Below are positions 6,008 through 7,344 of a DNA stretch of 7,344 bases, piece after piece. Made by a program: the position numbers and the translations under genes. The stretch is from assembly GCA_955652635.1 (NCBI GenBank), contig CATPBN010000057.1, forward strand, positions 1-7,344, written 5' to 3'. How positions within the stretch are numbered: position 1 is the stretch's first letter; each line of letters begins with the position of its first letter. Source of the DNA: an uncultured Gemmatimonadaceae bacterium. Lineage in GTDB: Bacteria > Gemmatimonadota > Gemmatimonadetes > Gemmatimonadales > Gemmatimonadaceae. The notes beneath the pieces are model-generated. The model saw nothing but the letters and a program-made list of their open reading frames with translations. It had not been told where the DNA came from and did no database searches.

Positions 6008-7344
6008 TCAGATGATCAGACTGAGCGGATTCTCGATGTAGCGCCTGACCGTCTGGAGGAACTTCGCTCCTGTTGCTCCGTCGACTGCCCGGTGATCGCA
6101 GCTCATGGTGACACGCATTCGCTCGCGAACCTCGAGCTGGCCGTCGATCACAACCGGCTTCTGTTCCACGCCGCCAATGGCGAGAATTCCGGCTTCGGGC
6201 GGGTTGATGATCGCCGTGAACTGGTCGATGCCGAACATGCCCAGGTTGGATACGGTGAAGGTGGCACCAGTGTACTCCTCTGGCATCAACTTGCGCTCAC
6301 GTGCTCTCTTGGCCACATCGCGGGCCTTCTCGGAGATCTCCCACAACGACAAGCGATCGGCGTCGAACAAGACCGGTGTAATGAGACCGTCTTCGACGGC
6401 GACTGCCATGGCGACGTGGATCCGGTTGAAGTGGCGGATCTTGTCGCCGAGCCAGTGCGCGTTGACCTCGGGATGCTCGGCTAGTGCGAGAGCAACGGCT
6501 TTGATCACTATGTCGTTGAACGACACCTTATACTGATCGCCCATTTCGGCGAGTTGCGCGCGCAACTCCGCCGCGCGTGTGGCGTCGTACTCTGATGTGA
6601 GAAAGAAAGTCGGAACCGGGCCATTCGACTCGGCGAGCCTGCGTGCGATGGTCTTGCGGATCTGAGTGAGAGGAACGTCCTTGAAGTCGCCTTCGGTCGC
6701 GAGCCGATCGGCCGCGGCTGACCGTCCACTACCACCAGTCGCCTTGGCGTTTTCGATGTCGCGTTTGACGATGCGCCCGCCCGGTCCAGTGCCCTGGATT
6801 GCGCCGAGCTGGAGTCCTCTCTCGGTGGCGATCCGCCTAGCGAGTGGCGACGAGCGCTGACGTCCGCCCGCTGCGGAAGGCGCGCCAGAACGCGATGCCC
6901 CGTTCCCTCGCGGCGCGGCTGGTGCTCCTGACGGTCGAGGTGGCGCGGGACGCTGCGGCGCACTTGGCGGCGCGCCGCCCTGACTGCCTGCGACTTTCTC
7001 CTGTGGTGGAGGCGAAGCTTCGCCTTGCGATTTGGGCGGCGACTGCGGGACTGGTGTCGGTGCGGCCGTCGCAGCCGGTGCCGCGGCTGGTGCAGCGGCC
7101 GGCGTGGCTGATCCAACTATCGAATCGATGTTCTCGTCGGGAGTGGCGATCACGGCCAACAACGTTCCGACCGGAGATGAATCTCCTTCATTCGCGAGAC
7201 GCCTCCGGAGCACTCCGTCGCCGCGAGCAACGAGCTCCATGATCGCCTTGTCGGTCTCGACCTCGGCCAGGACGTCACCATTTTTCACGGCGTCGCCTTC
7301 ATTCTTGTTCCATTTGACGAGACGCCCCTCTTCCATCGTCGGAG
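6008..7344 (-). CDS. pdhC: Dihydrolipoamide acetyltransferase (E2 of pyruvate dehydrogenase complex), 5' partial
   Basis: E2 forms the core of the complex and transfers the acyl group from E1 to coenzyme A through a swinging lipoyl arm. Numbering from the ATG at 7336, the visible part is 442 residues. That ATG is probably internal: the codons before it read Pro-Thr, giving PTMEEG, the usual start of the first lipoyl strand, so the real N-terminus lies a few residues beyond the window. Domains: one lipoyl domain with the modified lysine in ETDKA (K30); a flexible linker rich in Ala, Pro, Gly and Ser (about 76-158); a peripheral subunit-binding domain (SSPLARRIA to GGRIVKRDI, 162-194); a second short linker; and the catalytic domain (about 218-442) with FNDIVIKA, TFTVSNLGMFG and the active-site CDHRAVDG (H415, D419). 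The motif style favours a pyruvate complex over a 2-oxoglutarate one. E1 genes are expected upstream. LipB, two genes downstream, would octanoylate K30. Confidence 0.93.
   Translation of the reverse strand, partial: PTMEEGRLVKWNKNEGDAVKNGDVLAEVETDKAIMELVARGDGVLRRRLANEGDSSPVGTLLAVIATPDENIDSIVGSATPAAAPAAAPAATAAPTPVPQSPPKSQGEASPPPQEKVAGSQGGAPPSAPQRPAPPRPSGAPAAPRGNGASRSGAPSAAGGRQRSSPLARRIATERGLQLGAIQGTGPGGRIVKRDIENAKATGGSGRSAAADRLATEGDFKDVPLTQIRKTIARRLAESNGPVPTFFLTSEYDATRAAELRAQLAEMGDQYKVSFNDIVIKAVALALAEHPEVNAHWLGDKIRHFNRIHVAMAVAVEDGLITPVLFDADRLSLWEISEKARDVAKRARERKLMPEEYTGATFTVSNLGMFGIDQFTAIINPPEAGILAIGGVEQKPVVIDGQLEVRERMRVTMSCDHRAVDGATGAKFLQTVRRYIENPLSLII

Noticed and set aside
4551..6041. A 496-codon open frame on the + strand running opposite the whole of lpd
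   Set aside because: It mirrors the lpd reading frame in a GC-rich gene, its product is rich in His, Asp, Arg and Glu with no recognisable domain, and lpd itself is unmistakable. It is a codon-bias shadow.
7079..7110. Repeat-like GC-rich sequence in the E2 gene
   Set aside because: It simply encodes the Ala/Pro linker between the lipoyl and subunit-binding domains; it is not an independent repeat element.

Overview
The window looks like a piece of a Gemmatimonadota chromosome, probably a soil- or sediment-type relative of Gemmatimonas. The reasoning is indirect. The base composition is GC-rich, and there is a SusD/RagB-family protein with a C-terminal style (YGTDVN, then a terminal GCIDR) that I associate with that phylum. 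There is also a small lipoprotein resembling a TonB-receptor plug domain, which I also associate with it. No rRNA or other phylogenetic marker is present, so this assignment is an inference.

Layout. Positions 1-1152 (+ strand) hold the C-terminal 383 residues of a SusD/RagB-like outer-membrane nutrient-uptake lipoprotein whose start lies before the window. A perfect 19-bp inverted repeat at 1163-1205 sits between it and the next gene and should terminate transcription from both sides. Facing it on the - strand (1227-1664) is a short lipoprotein resembling a stand-alone TonB-receptor plug, with its own promoter-like sequence (1691-1719) and a good ribosome binding site. Everything from 1762 to the right edge is a - strand gene series, transcribed right to left: dihydrolipoamide acetyltransferase E2 (6008 to beyond 7344, start outside the window), dihydrolipoyl dehydrogenase E3 (4545-5948), octanoyltransferase LipB (3837-4529) and a UvrD/PcrA-type helicase (1762-3840).

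How the genes fit together. E2 and E3 are two of the three catalytic components of a 2-oxo acid dehydrogenase complex, most likely pyruvate dehydrogenase; E1 would be expected upstream, to the right of the window. LipB puts the octanoyl precursor of lipoate on the lipoyl domain of E2 (LipA, not seen here, would add the sulfurs), and E3 reoxidises that same lipoyl arm. The operon therefore joins an enzyme complex to the maturation of its cofactor. The helicase has no biochemical link to this, but its GTG start overlaps the lipB stop in a GTGA junction, so it is probably translated from the same mRNA.

I see no mobile elements, CRISPR array, tRNA/rRNA, riboswitch or obvious new defence or biosynthetic system. 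The most interesting items are the plug-like lipoprotein without a barrel, the helicase coupled to lipB, and a possible disulfide in the SusD-like protein. There is no gene-free stretch longer than 300 bases.
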